A DNA stretch of 64,000 bases from Acinetobacter guillouiae CIP 63.46 (lineage in GTDB: Bacteria; Pseudomonadota; Gammaproteobacteria; Pseudomonadales; Moraxellaceae): assembly GCF_000368145.1 (NCBI RefSeq), contig NZ_KB849283.1, forward strand, positions 248,001-312,000, written 5' to 3'. Under the pieces are notes generated by a model that did no database searches, was not told the origin of the DNA, and saw only the letters and a program-made list of their open reading frames with translations. This document shows, one piece after another, positions 17,119-25,673 of the stretch. Position numbers and translations under genes: made by a program. Within the stretch, counting starts at the first letter, position 1, and each line of letters starts with the position of its first letter.

Positions 17119-18312
17119 TTATCGCGCACCAACGGGTTGGTACAATCCATTACCCTTACCAATATGTGATTGATAGATTGGAATCCATGGTGCGAAGAAT
17201 ATATTTTGTTTCCATTCATTTAGCACATTAAAACCGTTACGTGCAATTGCGATACGATGTTGTACATTGGCCAGATTGGTTGCTGTGAATGGTGCGCGTA
17301 TAATCAGATAGGGGGTGAAAATTAATTTAAATTTATTGATGCCCACAAAGATATCACCACGTAAGCCTAAATTCTCTAAACTCAGCGAGAGCATAAAATT
17401 ATTAATTTTAGCAAAATCACGCATTATTGGCTTATCCCACATCGGCTGTAGAATTTTTTCCTGTTCATGAATACTAAAGCTGATAGCTGCATCTGTAGCC
17501 AACTTTTTAAATTTTGATGAATAAATACCTGATCTAAGCGCTTCTTCATCTGCGATTTTTTGTAATTGAAACGCTTGTGTCAGGGTTGATCCATAGCCAG
17601 TCAGTTGTTGTGCTAACACCAAAGCATCATAGTGTTGATGCATAATACTGAGTCCACCAATATCTGCCATCACATTGGCTTGCCCATTAATTAATTCATT
17701 ATTGGCTTGGGCAATGGTGGACTGTAATGTCGGTACATTCATCCCTGCAATAATGACACTTTGACCATTGGTGACATTTAAGGGATCTAAAGCATTGGAC
17801 AATGAGAAGGTTAATGCATACGTAGAACGGACATCATTGGCTACAAAAATACCCAGATTTGGCCAGAAGAATTTTGGATTGTTACGACTGAGTGCATCGT
17901 AATACATTAAAATAAAAGCATTAGTTGCAAGTAATATTTTTTGTTGTGACTGGTTGCCATAAGTATTTATAGCAAGCTGCCTAACTGTGGAAAATTGCTG
18001 GCGAATTTTGCTTCGGATACTTTCGTACTGTTGAATAGTGGTAGTAATGGATGGGTCGAATAGAAAGGTTTGATTATTGGCAATGTTGTAAAGTTGCTGG
18101 TACAGGTTTTTTTCAGATGTGTTGAGGTTACGTTGTGCCATATTGGCATTCATCTTGTATGCAAGTTTTGAGAGCTGTGCTGGGCTCGCTTGAGTGGCAT
18201 AGCTGGTTGCTGCCATTGTTTGTGTGGCATAAGGTACGACCAAAACAGCTGTAATACCGATGATACATCTCGTTAATATTGCTTTAAATCTGGATATGGT
18301 TTTCTTATTCAT
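17119..18312 (-). CDS. Exported protein of unknown function
   Basis: A 397-residue protein with an N-terminal signal-like region: basic NKKTISRFKAILTR, a hydrophobic core CIIGITAVLVV, and a likely cleavage after TMA. The mature part is helical, rich in Q and N, with the segment YYDALSRNNPKFFWPNLGIF near residue 140 as its most distinctive feature; conserved D/S/R/N clusters like this can mark an enzyme, but I cannot name the family. ATG 18312 is preferred (AGGA eight bases upstream) over ATG 18321. The gene starts 70 bp from the MITE copy 2, so its promoter region was probably altered by that insertion. Confidence 0.6.
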   Translation of the reverse strand: MNKKTISRFKAILTRCIIGITAVLVVPYATQTMAATSYATQASPAQLSKLAYKMNANMAQRNLNTSEKNLYQQLYNIANNQTFLFDPSITTTIQQYESIRSKIRQQFSTVRQLAINTYGNQSQQKILLATNAFILMYYDALSRNNPKFFWPNLGIFVANDVRSTYALTFSLSNALDPLNVTNGQSVIIAGMNVPTLQSTIAQANNELINGQANVMADIGGLSIMHQHYDALVLAQQLTGYGSTLTQAFQLQKIADEEALRSGIYSSKFKKLATDAAISFSIHEQEKILQPMWDKPIMRDFAKINNFMLSLSLENLGLRGDIFVGINKFKLIFTPYLIIRAPFTATNLANVQHRIAIARNGFNVLNEWKQNIFFAPWIPIYQSHIGKGNGLYQPVGAR

Positions 18313-18381
18313 GGGGAACATCCTGTTAATTTGTTTTTTAGAATTATGCTTATTTTGAATGTGTGCTATTCAAAGGGTATA

Positions 18382-18691
18382 GGGTCTGCTGATAATTCGT
18401 CTATGTTTGCGACTACGTGTGTTTTTTAGGTGATACTAGGCGCGAAATACGAAATTTAGTCATTCTAAATAAGTAGTTCGTAACGACGTAGCGGCAAAAA
18501 ACACACAAGTCCCCCGCTGCGCCTTGCGCTGCAAACAAAGCAGTGCTTTGTTCTTGCTCAGGGTTGTGGCTAAAATTATCTCAGCCTACGTTATGAAACT
18601 CGAAAATAGTCTCGCTATTCTCTTCATTTCCTGCCTTGTCTGCTCAATTTTAACCTACAACGCAAGCCATTTATGAAATGTCAACAGACCC
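18382..18691 (-). mobile_element. MITE-like element, copy 2 (inverted)
   Basis: A 310-bp element with ends GGGTCTGctga and, on the other strand, GGGTCTGTTGA. TA dinucleotides flank it (18380-18381, 18692-18693). Relative to copy 1 it is inverted and about 47 bp longer, mostly because of the 39-nt module at 18522-18560 and its edges; without that, the two align throughout, including the ACGAAATTTAGT and GTTCGTAACGACGTAGC stretches. No ORF or transposase. It lies between the divergent exported-protein gene and the DUF2057 gene. Confidence 0.75.
18522..18560 (+). repeat. 39-nt mobile hairpin module, copy 2
   Basis: The same module as at 5601-5639 (about 36 of 39 identical), here inserted in MITE copy 2 between the AGTCCC and GGGTTGTGG stretches that are close together in MITE copy 1. 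Confidence 0.7.
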
Positions 18692-18902
18692 TAGTTATAA
18701 ATAAGAAAAAATAAATTTAAAATGTGCTTTTAGGACAAGCAGATGAATGGTTTTTCCAGTAAATGATAAAATTATGTGATAAGTAAAATGAATATAGTTT
18801 CATTATAAAAATCAGAACAAATCGCCATTGTCATAAAACTGTCATCACGACATTGCATAGTGCAATAAATTTTACATATATTTGACATAAGAGTAGAGCA
18901 AT

Positions 18903-19568
18903 ATGGCATTTAAATACGGCGTTGCTGCATTAGCTTTAATGCTAAGCGGATCAGTTTTTGCAGCAGTCACCTTATCTGCGCCAGAAGAAATTGTAGTATT
19001 GGCGGTGAACGATCAAGAAGTGAATTCAGGTTTAATCCGTAAAAAGAATGAATATAAAGTCGATGCAGGTCAAGTTGCGGTAAGTGTTCGTTATCAACAA
19101 TATTTTGAACATTTAAATGGTGAACATGATATTTTAAAGTCGGGTGTGGTTACAGTGACTGCGCCAGATTTAAAAGATGGTCAAACTTATAAAATTGCTT
19201 TAGTGAATCCGCCTCAGCGTTTTGAAGATGCAAAAAAATATGCAGAACAACCAACGATTGCGATTTATGACAATAAAAACCGTCTCGTGGTGCAACAGAC
19301 TGGTGTAAATACTGAAGCGAAGCCTTGGTTAGGTTCTGGTTTATTTGGCAAAGTGATTGATTTAACTTCAAGTAAAAAAGCGCCAGTAAATCAACCCGCA
19401 GCTGTATATGCAACAACGACAAGCCAATCACCAGCAACAACCTCAGTTGCTAAGACTACTCAAACCGTGAGTGATGCGAATTCAGCAGATCGCCAATTGA
19501 TTCAAATTTGGCAAAATGCAACTAAGGCGGAACGTCAGAAATTTATGACTTGGTTAGCTGAGCAATAA
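18903..19568 (+). CDS. DUF2057 (YccT/CsgI-like) exported protein
   Basis: A 221-residue protein with a clear signal peptide (GVAALALMLSGSVFA, cleavage before AVTL). The mature N-terminal part, with SAPEEIVVLAVNDQEV and VAVSVRYQQYFEH, fits DUF2057; the enterobacterial member YccT (CsgI) is a periplasmic inhibitor of curli formation. After residue 155 comes a low-complexity linker rich in T, S and A, then a short helical tail with WQNATKAERQKFMTWLAEQ. Acinetobacter has no classic curli system, so the target is unknown. It ends in a very good terminator. Confidence 0.8.
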   Translation: MAFKYGVAALALMLSGSVFAAVTLSAPEEIVVLAVNDQEVNSGLIRKKNEYKVDAGQVAVSVRYQQYFEHLNGEHDILKSGVVTVTAPDLKDGQTYKIALVNPPQRFEDAKKYAEQPTIAIYDNKNRLVVQQTGVNTEAKPWLGSGLFGKVIDLTSSKKAPVNQPAAVYATTTSQSPATTSVAKTTQTVSDANSADRQLIQIWQNATKAERQKFMTWLAEQ

Positions 19569-19586
19569 TTTTAAGTACATGTAAAC

Positions 19587-19609
19587 GACCATTTCGATGG
19601 TCTTTTTTT
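19587..19609 (+). terminator. Terminator of the DUF2057 gene
   Basis: GACCAT-TTCG-ATGGTC (19587-19602), a stem closed by a UUCG-type tetraloop, followed by seven T residues. Confidence 0.92.
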
Positions 19610-19664
19610 GTATCTAACTGAATAATACAATTTTATAAAAGTTAATTTATAGTACTGTGGGGTT

Positions 19665-19863
19665 TGCAATGCCACATCTTTCCTTGAAAATTTAAATATC
19701 TTCGTGTAGGCAATGCCTCACTTTTTAGAGATAAAAAGTGACAAAAATCTTTCGTTTGGCGAGGGGTACATCCTATACCCCCGCCCAACGGCGACATCCA
19801 TGTCGCCACACGACAGACACACCAGATATGATTAAATAATGCAAAAAGCATAAATGGATTGAT
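19665..19863 (+). repeat. Dispersed hairpin repeat A, copy 2
   Basis: The partner of 5524-5743, same orientation. Hairpins GGGGTA/TACCCC (19763-19781 region) and GGCGACAT/ATGTCGCC (19790-19807) are conserved, while the region matching the 39-nt module is replaced by other sequence. It fills most of the 432-bp gap between the DUF2057 gene and the acetyltransferase gene; ORFs crossing it are not credible genes. Confidence 0.8.
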
Positions 19864-20000
19864 TGATATAATCTTCATCATCTTGATGAGTATAAATTAT
19901 TCTATGGGTAAGACGGAATTGAGTGAGAATAAGGCTTTTCTCTCTATCATTTTTGTTTTATAAAATACTTTGCTCAGCCTTAAAATGATAGAAATAAAAC

Positions 20001-20558
20001 TTGATAAAATATCAGCTTAATTTTAGAACAGCACGAATATCTGATATTACAAATTTAGTTGATTTGATTAATTCTGCTTATCGACAACAAGACGGTCGTA
20101 GTTGGACGAGTGAATCAGAGATTGTCACGGGTGATCGAATCAATACCGAGCAATTAGAACAAGCATTGGCTCAAGATAATTTTCAGTTATTTGTTGCTGA
20201 ATTGGATGAGCACATTGTGGCATGTATTGGTCTGACTTTTATCCAGTATGATGTGGAAATCGGCACATTTTGTATTGCAGCTCAATTACAAAATCAAGGT
20301 ATTGGCAAATATGTTTTAGATTTTGCTGAACAGTATGTGCATGGCAAGGTTCTATCCAACCATTGTCATTTTACGCATTTCGTTATGTGGGTTTTAAGTG
20401 TACGTCATGAATTGATTGCTTATTATCAGCGCCGTGGCTATATACGAACAGGAAGAGTGGAGGATTATCCTTTAAATGCAAATGTAGGCATACCTATTGT
20501 AGATTTGCATTTAATCGAAATGAGAAAGAGTGTCGCGAGTAAAGCTTCATCCAATTAA
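20001..20558 (+). CDS. GNAT-family N-acetyltransferase
   Basis: A 185-residue cytosolic acetyl-CoA-dependent transferase. The N-terminal FRTARISDITNLVDLINSAY is the usual beta1-alpha1 start and QNQGIGKYVLDFAEQYV is the acetyl-CoA binding motif A (Q-x-x-G-x-G). The C-terminal LIAYYQRRGYIRTGRVEDYP is motif B. The acceptor is unknown; close family members act on small amines or protein N-termini. The start is uncertain: the TTG at 20001 gives the right length, but has only a weak binding site, and there is no in-frame ATG before the domain. Confidence 0.85.
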   Translation: MIKYQLNFRTARISDITNLVDLINSAYRQQDGRSWTSESEIVTGDRINTEQLEQALAQDNFQLFVAELDEHIVACIGLTFIQYDVEIGTFCIAAQLQNQGIGKYVLDFAEQYVHGKVLSNHCHFTHFVMWVLSVRHELIAYYQRRGYIRTGRVEDYPLNANVGIPIVDLHLIEMRKSVASKASSN

Positions 20559-20564
20559 AATAAA

Positions 20565-20592
20565 ACCCTGAATAAATCAGGGTCTTATTTTT
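20565..20592. terminator. Bidirectional terminator
   Basis: ACCCTGA (20565-20571) / TCAGGGT (20577-20583) with T-rich sequence on both sides serves the acetyltransferase gene (plus) and the cyd operon (minus). Confidence 0.85.
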
Positions 20593-20605
20593 TCAAATAT
20601 AGGAC

Positions 20606-20902
20606 TTAGCTAAAGAACCAAGTGTAATAGCCCCATAGCATGAGTGGCCATGCGACATAGGGACTAAATAACCATTTCCATAACCAAAACTGTGGTAGAA
20701 ATCCTACCCCATGTATAAAGCCACCTGAAATACCAATCATCACCATCATGAGCGCACTATGGTTATAGTGACCATTGGCATCAAGCATGGCGCCAGGGTG
20801 AATCAACAATACCGCAGCAAGAGGCAATGCCATCAAAAACGAAATGGCCATTGCAAACTTATTCGGCTTTCTTTGTTTTGTTGTCATTGCGATCTCTGTC
20901 AT
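20606..20902 (-). CDS. ybgE: Cyd operon protein YbgE
   Basis: A 98-residue inner-membrane protein with three hydrophobic stretches, the last gene of the cytochrome bd operon. The IHPGAMLDANGHYNHSALMM and ISGGFIHGVGFLP segments fit the YbgE family. Its role in bd oxidase assembly or function is not settled. GAGGA lies seven bases before the ATG and overlaps the end of cydX, 3 bp away, so translation is likely coupled. Confidence 0.9.
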   Translation of the reverse strand: MTEIAMTTKQRKPNKFAMAISFLMALPLAAVLLIHPGAMLDANGHYNHSALMMVMIGISGGFIHGVGFLPQFWLWKWLFSPYVAWPLMLWGYYTWFFS

Positions 20903-20905
20903 GGT

Positions 20906-21007
20906 TTATTCCTCATCCAAATCTTGATGATGTTCAATATAGAGTGCACTTAACACACCTGCAAAACACGCCATCAAGATCCCAAGAATCCAAGCGAAAT
21001 ACCACAT
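20906..21007 (-). CDS. cydX: Cytochrome bd oxidase small subunit CydX
   Basis: A 33-residue single-helix subunit of the bd quinol oxidase, easily missed because of its size. It begins MWYFAWILGILMACFAGVLS, the CydX/YbgT signature with the paired Trp residues, and ends with a short acidic tail. It follows cydB by 30 bp; an AGGAG ribosome binding site lies before its ATG (on the plus strand, CTCCT at 21014-21018). CydX stabilises the haem groups of the CydAB pair in other gammaproteobacteria. Confidence 0.93.
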   Translation of the reverse strand: MWYFAWILGILMACFAGVLSALYIEHHQDLDEE

Positions 21008-21037
21008 AAATATTCTCCTATTTGCTTAGACACAGCC

Positions 21038-22183
21038 TTAGTACAGGCTGTGTGAGTTATCTTGAACATGTTTGTTGGTGATAACGCCCCACATTTTGTA
21101 ATAACACCATGTGGTATAGATTAAAATAATTGGCACAAATATAGAAGCAACCACAGTCATTACTGTCAATGTATTCTTACTCGAAACCGCATCCCACATT
21201 GTTAAACTTACAGTTGGGTTGATACTTGATGGCATTAAGAATGGGAACAGTGCAAAACCAGCAGTTAAAATTGAACCAGTCACCGCTAAGGTAGAACCTG
21301 TAAAGCTCACGCCAGCTTTGTTTTTACCAGCACCAAAGATAATCAGGATTGCGCCAAGGATTGCAGAAATAGGTGCAAGCATTGTGATTGGGTAGATTGA
21401 ATAGTTATTCATCCAACCATGGTTACCTGTTGTTAATACTTCTTTCGCAAGCGGATTGGCAACAGCATTGGTATTAAATGGCTGTACCAAAGTATATCCT
21501 TCGATGCCACCAAAATATAACCAAGCACCCACGCCCAAGAAGGTAACTAAGAAGAGTATACCCATCAATTGCGTTGCTTTAGCAGAACGTTGACGTAATA
21601 CACCATCTGTACGTAGCATTAACCATGCGCCACCATGTGCACACAGCATCGACAAGCTTACTATACCGCAAACCAATGCAAATGGATTAAGCAGGGCAAA
21701 GAAGCTACCTGTATAAGTTGAACGTACAGTCTCATCTAAAGTAAACGGTACACCTAAGAACATATTACCAAATGCAACACCGAAAACTAGCGCAGGTACA
21801 GCACCGCCGATACATAGGCCCCAATCCCAGGAATTGCGCCATTGGGTATTTTGCAGTTTAGAGCGATAGTCAAAGCCAACAGGTCTCAGGAAGAGTGCAA
21901 ATAAGACCAGCAACAGCGCCCAATACATACCGGAAAAAGCCGTTGCATAAACCATAGGCCAAGCAGCAAATAGTGCGCCACCCGCAGTCACGAACCAAAC
22001 TTGGTTACCTTCCCAATGCGGTGCAATGGTATTGATTGCTGCACGGCGTTCATCATCAGTTTTACCTACAAATGGCATCAGTGCCATTGAGCCCATATCG
22101 AAACCATCTGTGAGGGCAAAGCCAATCAGTAGAACACCGACTAAAACCCACCAGATAATTTTGAGAAGTTCATATTCGATCAT
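21038..22183 (-). CDS. cydB: Cytochrome bd ubiquinol oxidase subunit II
   Basis: A 381-residue membrane protein with eight or nine helices. It opens [28 protein letters not shown] (seen as [20 protein letters not shown]), the standard CydB start with the conserved acidic ALTDGFDMG. It pairs with CydA to form the high-affinity terminal oxidase that reduces oxygen to water while oxidising quinol. The gene overlaps cydA by 4 bp (ATGA), with GGGGAG upstream inside cydA. Confidence 0.97.
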   Translation of the reverse strand: MIEYELLKIIWWVLVGVLLIGFALTDGFDMGSMALMPFVGKTDDERRAAINTIAPHWEGNQVWFVTAGGALFAAWPMVYATAFSGMYWALLLVLFALFLRPVGFDYRSKLQNTQWRNSWDWGLCIGGAVPALVFGVAFGNMFLGVPFTLDETVRSTYTGSFFALLNPFALVCGIVSLSMLCAHGGAWLMLRTDGVLRQRSAKATQLMGILFLVTFLGVGAWLYFGGIEGYTLVQPFNTNAVANPLAKEVLTTGNHGWMNNYSIYPITMLAPISAILGAILIIFGAGKNKAGVSFTGSTLAVTGSILTAGFALFPFLMPSSINPTVSLTMWDAVSSKNTLTVMTVVASIFVPIILIYTTWCYYKMWGVITNKHVQDNSHSLY

Positions 22184-23766
22184 GATTGATTCTCCCCAGT
22201 TTGAGCTTGCTGAGCTTCAAGTTTCTCGAAGTGATATTTACCTGTATGTAAAGAGCTTGGTCCTAAGCGTGAGAATTTGATCATTAAATACATTTCAATA
22301 ATCAATAACACAGTATAGAACGCGGCTAATGCAATGATTGATCCCCATACATCGCCAGTGCTTAAACTTGAGGCAGAGAGATGTGTAGGCAACACTTCAC
22401 CAATGGTCCACGGTTGACGACCACCTTCTGCTACATACCAACCTGTTTGTGCTGCAATCCAAGGTAAAGGTAGTGCAAACAATGCAAATTTAAGTAACCA
22501 TGGTTTATTTTCTGCATTGCGTTTTGCCACAGCAAATGTTGCAAGAATAAACAGGAGTAGCATTAAGAAACCAGAAGCGACCATTGCACGGAAAGAGAAG
22601 AACAATGCGGTTACATTTGGAATGGTATCTTTTGTTGCTGCTTGAATATGTGCTTCAGAAGCATCTGTTACATTTTCAGTATATTTTTTAAGAAGTAAGC
22701 CATAACCTAAATCTTTTTGGTTTTCTTTGAACGATGCCATAAGTTCAGGTGAGCGGTCACCAGCACGAAGTTTTTCAAGTTCGCTATATGCCACCATACC
22801 ATTACGGATACGGGCCTCATGTTGAACCATCAAATCTTTAAGCCCAGTGACTTCTTTATCGAGTGAACGTGTGGCAATAATACCCATCGCATACGGGATT
22901 TTTATGGCATAGTCAGTACGTTGTTCTTCCTGATTTGGAATACCAAATAAAGTAAATGGCGCAGGTGCAGGATGTGTTTCCCACTCAGACTCAATTGCAG
23001 CCAACTTGGTTTTTTGAACATCACCAAGCTCATAACCAGATTCATCACCCAATAAGATGACTGAAAGTGTAGACGCTAAACCAAAGATTGCAGCGATGGC
23101 GAAAGAGCGACGCGCAAATGGTAAATCACGTTTTTTCAATAAGTAATAACTTGAAATGGCGAGAACAAAGATTGCACCAGTCACATAACCTGCAGACACC
23201 GTGTGAACAAATTTCACTTGAGCAACTGGGTTAAAAATCAAAGCACCAAAGTCGACAAGTTCCATACGCATGGTTTCAAAATTAAATTCTGAACCGACAG
23301 GATTTTGCATCCAACCATTAGCAACTAAAATCCATAATGCGGATAAATTCGAACCCAGCGCAACTAACCACGTCACACTTAAATGTTGAACTTTTGAAAG
23401 GCGATCCCAGCCAAAGAAGAATAAACCAATAAAAGTTGATTCTAGAAAGAATGCCATCAATCCTTCAATGGCAAGTGGCGCACCAAAAATATCACCCACA
23501 TAGTGAGAGTAGTACGCCCAGTTTGTACCGAACTGGAATTCCATGGTCAGACCAGTGGTTACACCTAAAGCAAAGTTAATACCAAAAAGTTTGCCCCAGA
23601 ATTTGGTCATGTCTTTATAAATTTCTTTACCAGAAATCACATAAGTGGTTTCCATAATGGCAAGAATAAAAGCCAGACCTAGAGTAAGTGGTACAAATAT
23701 AAAGTGATACATCGCGGTCATTGCAAATTGGAACCGCGAAAGATCGACCACGCTTTCAGAAATCAT
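22180..23766 (-). CDS. cydA: Cytochrome bd ubiquinol oxidase subunit I
   Basis: A 528-residue subunit that carries the three haems and the quinol site. The haem b595 ligand histidine lies in [15 protein letters not shown], haem b558 ligands in [13 protein letters not shown] and in [10 protein letters not shown] (Met after FRA), and the Q-loop carries [13 protein letters not shown]. The ATG at 23766 is taken because AAGGAG lies upstream; a TTG one codon earlier is less likely. It overlaps cydP's stop by one base (TGATG). High-affinity oxidases of this type support growth at low oxygen and under stress. Confidence 0.97.
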   Translation of the reverse strand: MISESVVDLSRFQFAMTAMYHFIFVPLTLGLAFILAIMETTYVISGKEIYKDMTKFWGKLFGINFALGVTTGLTMEFQFGTNWAYYSHYVGDIFGAPLAIEGLMAFFLESTFIGLFFFGWDRLSKVQHLSVTWLVALGSNLSALWILVANGWMQNPVGSEFNFETMRMELVDFGALIFNPVAQVKFVHTVSAGYVTGAIFVLAISSYYLLKKRDLPFARRSFAIAAIFGLASTLSVILLGDESGYELGDVQKTKLAAIESEWETHPAPAPFTLFGIPNQEEQRTDYAIKIPYAMGIIATRSLDKEVTGLKDLMVQHEARIRNGMVAYSELEKLRAGDRSPELMASFKENQKDLGYGLLLKKYTENVTDASEAHIQAATKDTIPNVTALFFSFRAMVASGFLMLLLFILATFAVAKRNAENKPWLLKFALFALPLPWIAAQTGWYVAEGGRQPWTIGEVLPTHLSASSLSTGDVWGSIIALAAFYTVLLIIEMYLMIKFSRLGPSSLHTGKYHFEKLEAQQAQTGENQS

Positions 23767-23957
23767 CAACGTGTCTCCTTGATTTGGGAAGGACTGCCAG
23801 CAATACGCTCAGCAACTTGGTTATCAAAATCTTTAGGAATAGTCGGCGCATCAAACCAGATATGTTTGATCGTCATTAAAAGGGCAATCTTAATTATTAA
23901 TATGACTGCAATTTCTCTGACAAGCCGACGGTTTAAATCGTTAGGTTTTAAGCTCAT
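23766..23957 (-). CDS. cydP: Putative small subunit CydP of the bd oxidase
   Basis: A 63-residue protein with one membrane helix ([20 protein letters not shown]) and the sequence [10 protein letters not shown] before it, the pattern of the CydP family found upstream of cydA in Acinetobacter and relatives. It is the first gene of the operon and is joined to cydA by a TGATG junction. Its function in assembly or activity is inferred from its position only. Confidence 0.8.
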   Translation of the reverse strand: MSLKPNDLNRRLVREIAVILIIKIALLMTIKHIWFDAPTIPKDFDNQVAERIAGSPSQIKETR

Positions 23958-24714
23958 GCGTTAAGCCTATTATTTAAATATGCTTATATTATTAAACAAA
24001 ACGCAACAAGAAATAAATAGATAAAACAGTTAAAATAAAAATATATTATTAAATTTAAATTAAACAATGACTTAAAAAATTGTGTTGTTAAAAAATATAC
24101 TAATTTTTATTGATTTTAAAGTTGATTAAAACACTTGTAATTAATAAAAATAAAACCTAGTAAAATAGTATTGTTTAGATTTTATTAAACCAACCAAATT
24201 GGTTTGAATTAAATTTGGTGAAAAATTATTCCGATTAAAACGGTTGGTTTTAAAGCTCAGTTAATTGTTATTTAAAATATGTTAATCAATGGATCTCTTT
24301 CATAAACAAAAAAAATGATCGTGTTGACTGAATCGCATTGGTCTTGAAAGTTACTTTTTCTTTTTGAGAGAAGGTTAGGATGAGAGGTGTTTATGTTGAT
24401 TTATGGTTTTAAAAAGGATTGATGAAAGAAGCTTAATCATTGCTGACTAAAAATTTATTGAATGACTTTCATCTACTCGAATATTTTTATGTAGTATTTA
24501 AATTTTGCTATAGATCTCTGAAAGAATTGATCATGAATTGCCGTTTTTGATTTGAAGGGCGCGTTAAATTTTGTTTATTTTTTCGATGTAAAACTATGAC
24601 TTCATTATGTTTTATGGAAGTAACTAAGTTTAAAAATACAATGAGTCATTGAGCCTATGCGTTACACAAACGAAGGTTGAGTTGAAAGAAGACATTGGAA
24701 ATTAATGTTGTAAA
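23958..24714. other. Long AT-rich intergenic region upstream of the cyd operon
   Basis: 757 bp without a credible ORF. It holds a 19-bp palindrome AAACCAA-CCAAA-TTGGTTT at 24187-24205 and a related stretch with TTGGTTTT near 24240, which may be operator sites. I could not find a convincing FNR or ArcA box or a terminator for the gene ending at 24715. The length suggests the cyd promoter, long leader or decayed sequence. Confidence 0.4.
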
Positions 24715-25329
24715 TTAATACTGATCTGAACTAAATAGATGATTTGAGGTCGAAATTTTCTTGGCAATATAATGTGATTTTCTAAAACGTATTAAGATGA
24801 TTTGCGATTGAAATTCTAATTCACCAAATTCTGGTTCGACTTGGATATAGTGCAGTTGTCCATTTTCATCACGGACCCGTGCTTGAGCTGAAAACCCTGG
24901 TCGTGCATTACCACTAGAGACTGTGGCCAGTCGTCCAAGCAAGTCAACTTGATTCAATGCAACTTTAGGTTTTATCACCTGATCCAAACAATGAATCATA
25001 AACACGGTAAAGAAGATTGCAATCACCAATGCGGGTAAAACCACATAATACCAAGCGGCAAATACTTGTTTGCTTGCAAAGATAGAGAGCTGTAAAAAAT
25101 AGCCTGCAAAACTAAAATTTAATAATAAAAAAACGAAAATAAGTACTTTAGAAAATTTGACTTGTAACAGAGGCGACTCAATGAGCCAATCTGGTGAAAT
25201 TTTTTTCAGAAAGGTACTTGGCCGTAAGCCAATATAGTAGCCAAAAGTTTCTGCCATACTCAGCAGAATTAAAGCCAAGACACTGAGGTGAAAGGGCATT
25301 AATTCATGTTCAAATAAGAATCCAAGCAT
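24715..25329 (-). CDS. Membrane protein with OB-fold C-terminus (YqiJ-like)
   Basis: A 204-residue protein. Three hydrophobic segments (FHLSVLALILLSMAETFGYYIG, VLIFVFLLLNFSFAGYFL and AWYYVVLPALVIAIFFTVFMI; here given by their first residues) are followed by a cytosolic-side domain from about residue 130 (LLGRLATVSSGNARPGFSAQ, VEPEFGELEFQSQIILI), typical of YqiJ-type OB-fold proteins that accompany flotillins in other bacteria. No flotillin gene is adjacent here. ATG 25329 is preferred to the upstream TTG. It forms the last gene of a unit with the Rieske protein and PfkB kinase. Confidence 0.7.
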   Translation of the reverse strand: MLGFLFEHELMPFHLSVLALILLSMAETFGYYIGLRPSTFLKKISPDWLIESPLLQVKFSKVLIFVFLLLNFSFAGYFLQLSIFASKQVFAAWYYVVLPALVIAIFFTVFMIHCLDQVIKPKVALNQVDLLGRLATVSSGNARPGFSAQARVRDENGQLHYIQVEPEFGELEFQSQIILIRFRKSHYIAKKISTSNHLFSSDQY

Positions 25330-25343
25330 GGCAGTTTCCAACC

Positions 25344-25673
25344 TTATTCGTCCTCGATGTAAATACCACCATCTGAATGGACTGAAATATTTACTTTTTC
25401 AAGTTTATCACCCAGACATGGTCCTGAAATACATTCACCTGTTTCAACTTCAAACAAAGCACCATGCGTAGAGCATTGAATATATTCGCCGTCTTGGTCT
25501 AAAAACTGATTTTCAAGAAATTCTAGTTCAGTTTGTAGGTGAGGGCAGACATTTTGGTAGGCATAAAATGCACCATCACGTTGAGTGATAAAAATGGTGT
25601 CGCCAGTCATTGTGTCAAACGCACGTGCCTTACGCTCTTCAATTTCATCGGTCATTGCAATTTTTTCAGACAT
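25344..25673 (-). CDS. Rieske [2Fe-2S] ferredoxin-like protein
   Basis: A 109-residue soluble protein with the two Rieske boxes: CPHLQTELEF (C-x-H) and CSTHGALFEVETG (C-x2-H), which bind a 2Fe-2S cluster through two cysteines and two histidines. It resembles the small ferredoxins of ring-hydroxylating dioxygenases and nitrite reductase NirD-type modules, but no oxygenase is present. Its ATG is directly adjacent to the kinase stop and the OB-fold gene follows within 15 bp, so the three are probably one transcript. Confidence 0.9.
   Translation of the reverse strand: MSEKIAMTDEIEERKARAFDTMTGDTIFITQRDGAFYAYQNVCPHLQTELEFLENQFLDQDGEYIQCSTHGALFEVETGECISGPCLGDKLEKVNISVHSDGGIYIEDE

Noticed and set aside
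19642-19881. 79-codon minus-strand ORF
   Set aside because: It crosses repeat A copy 2; the encoded peptide reflects the repeat hairpins and is not a conserved protein.
24100-24560. Possible FNR or ArcA boxes upstream of cyd
   Set aside because: Several TTGAT stretches exist in this AT-rich DNA, but none has a correctly spaced ATCAA partner.
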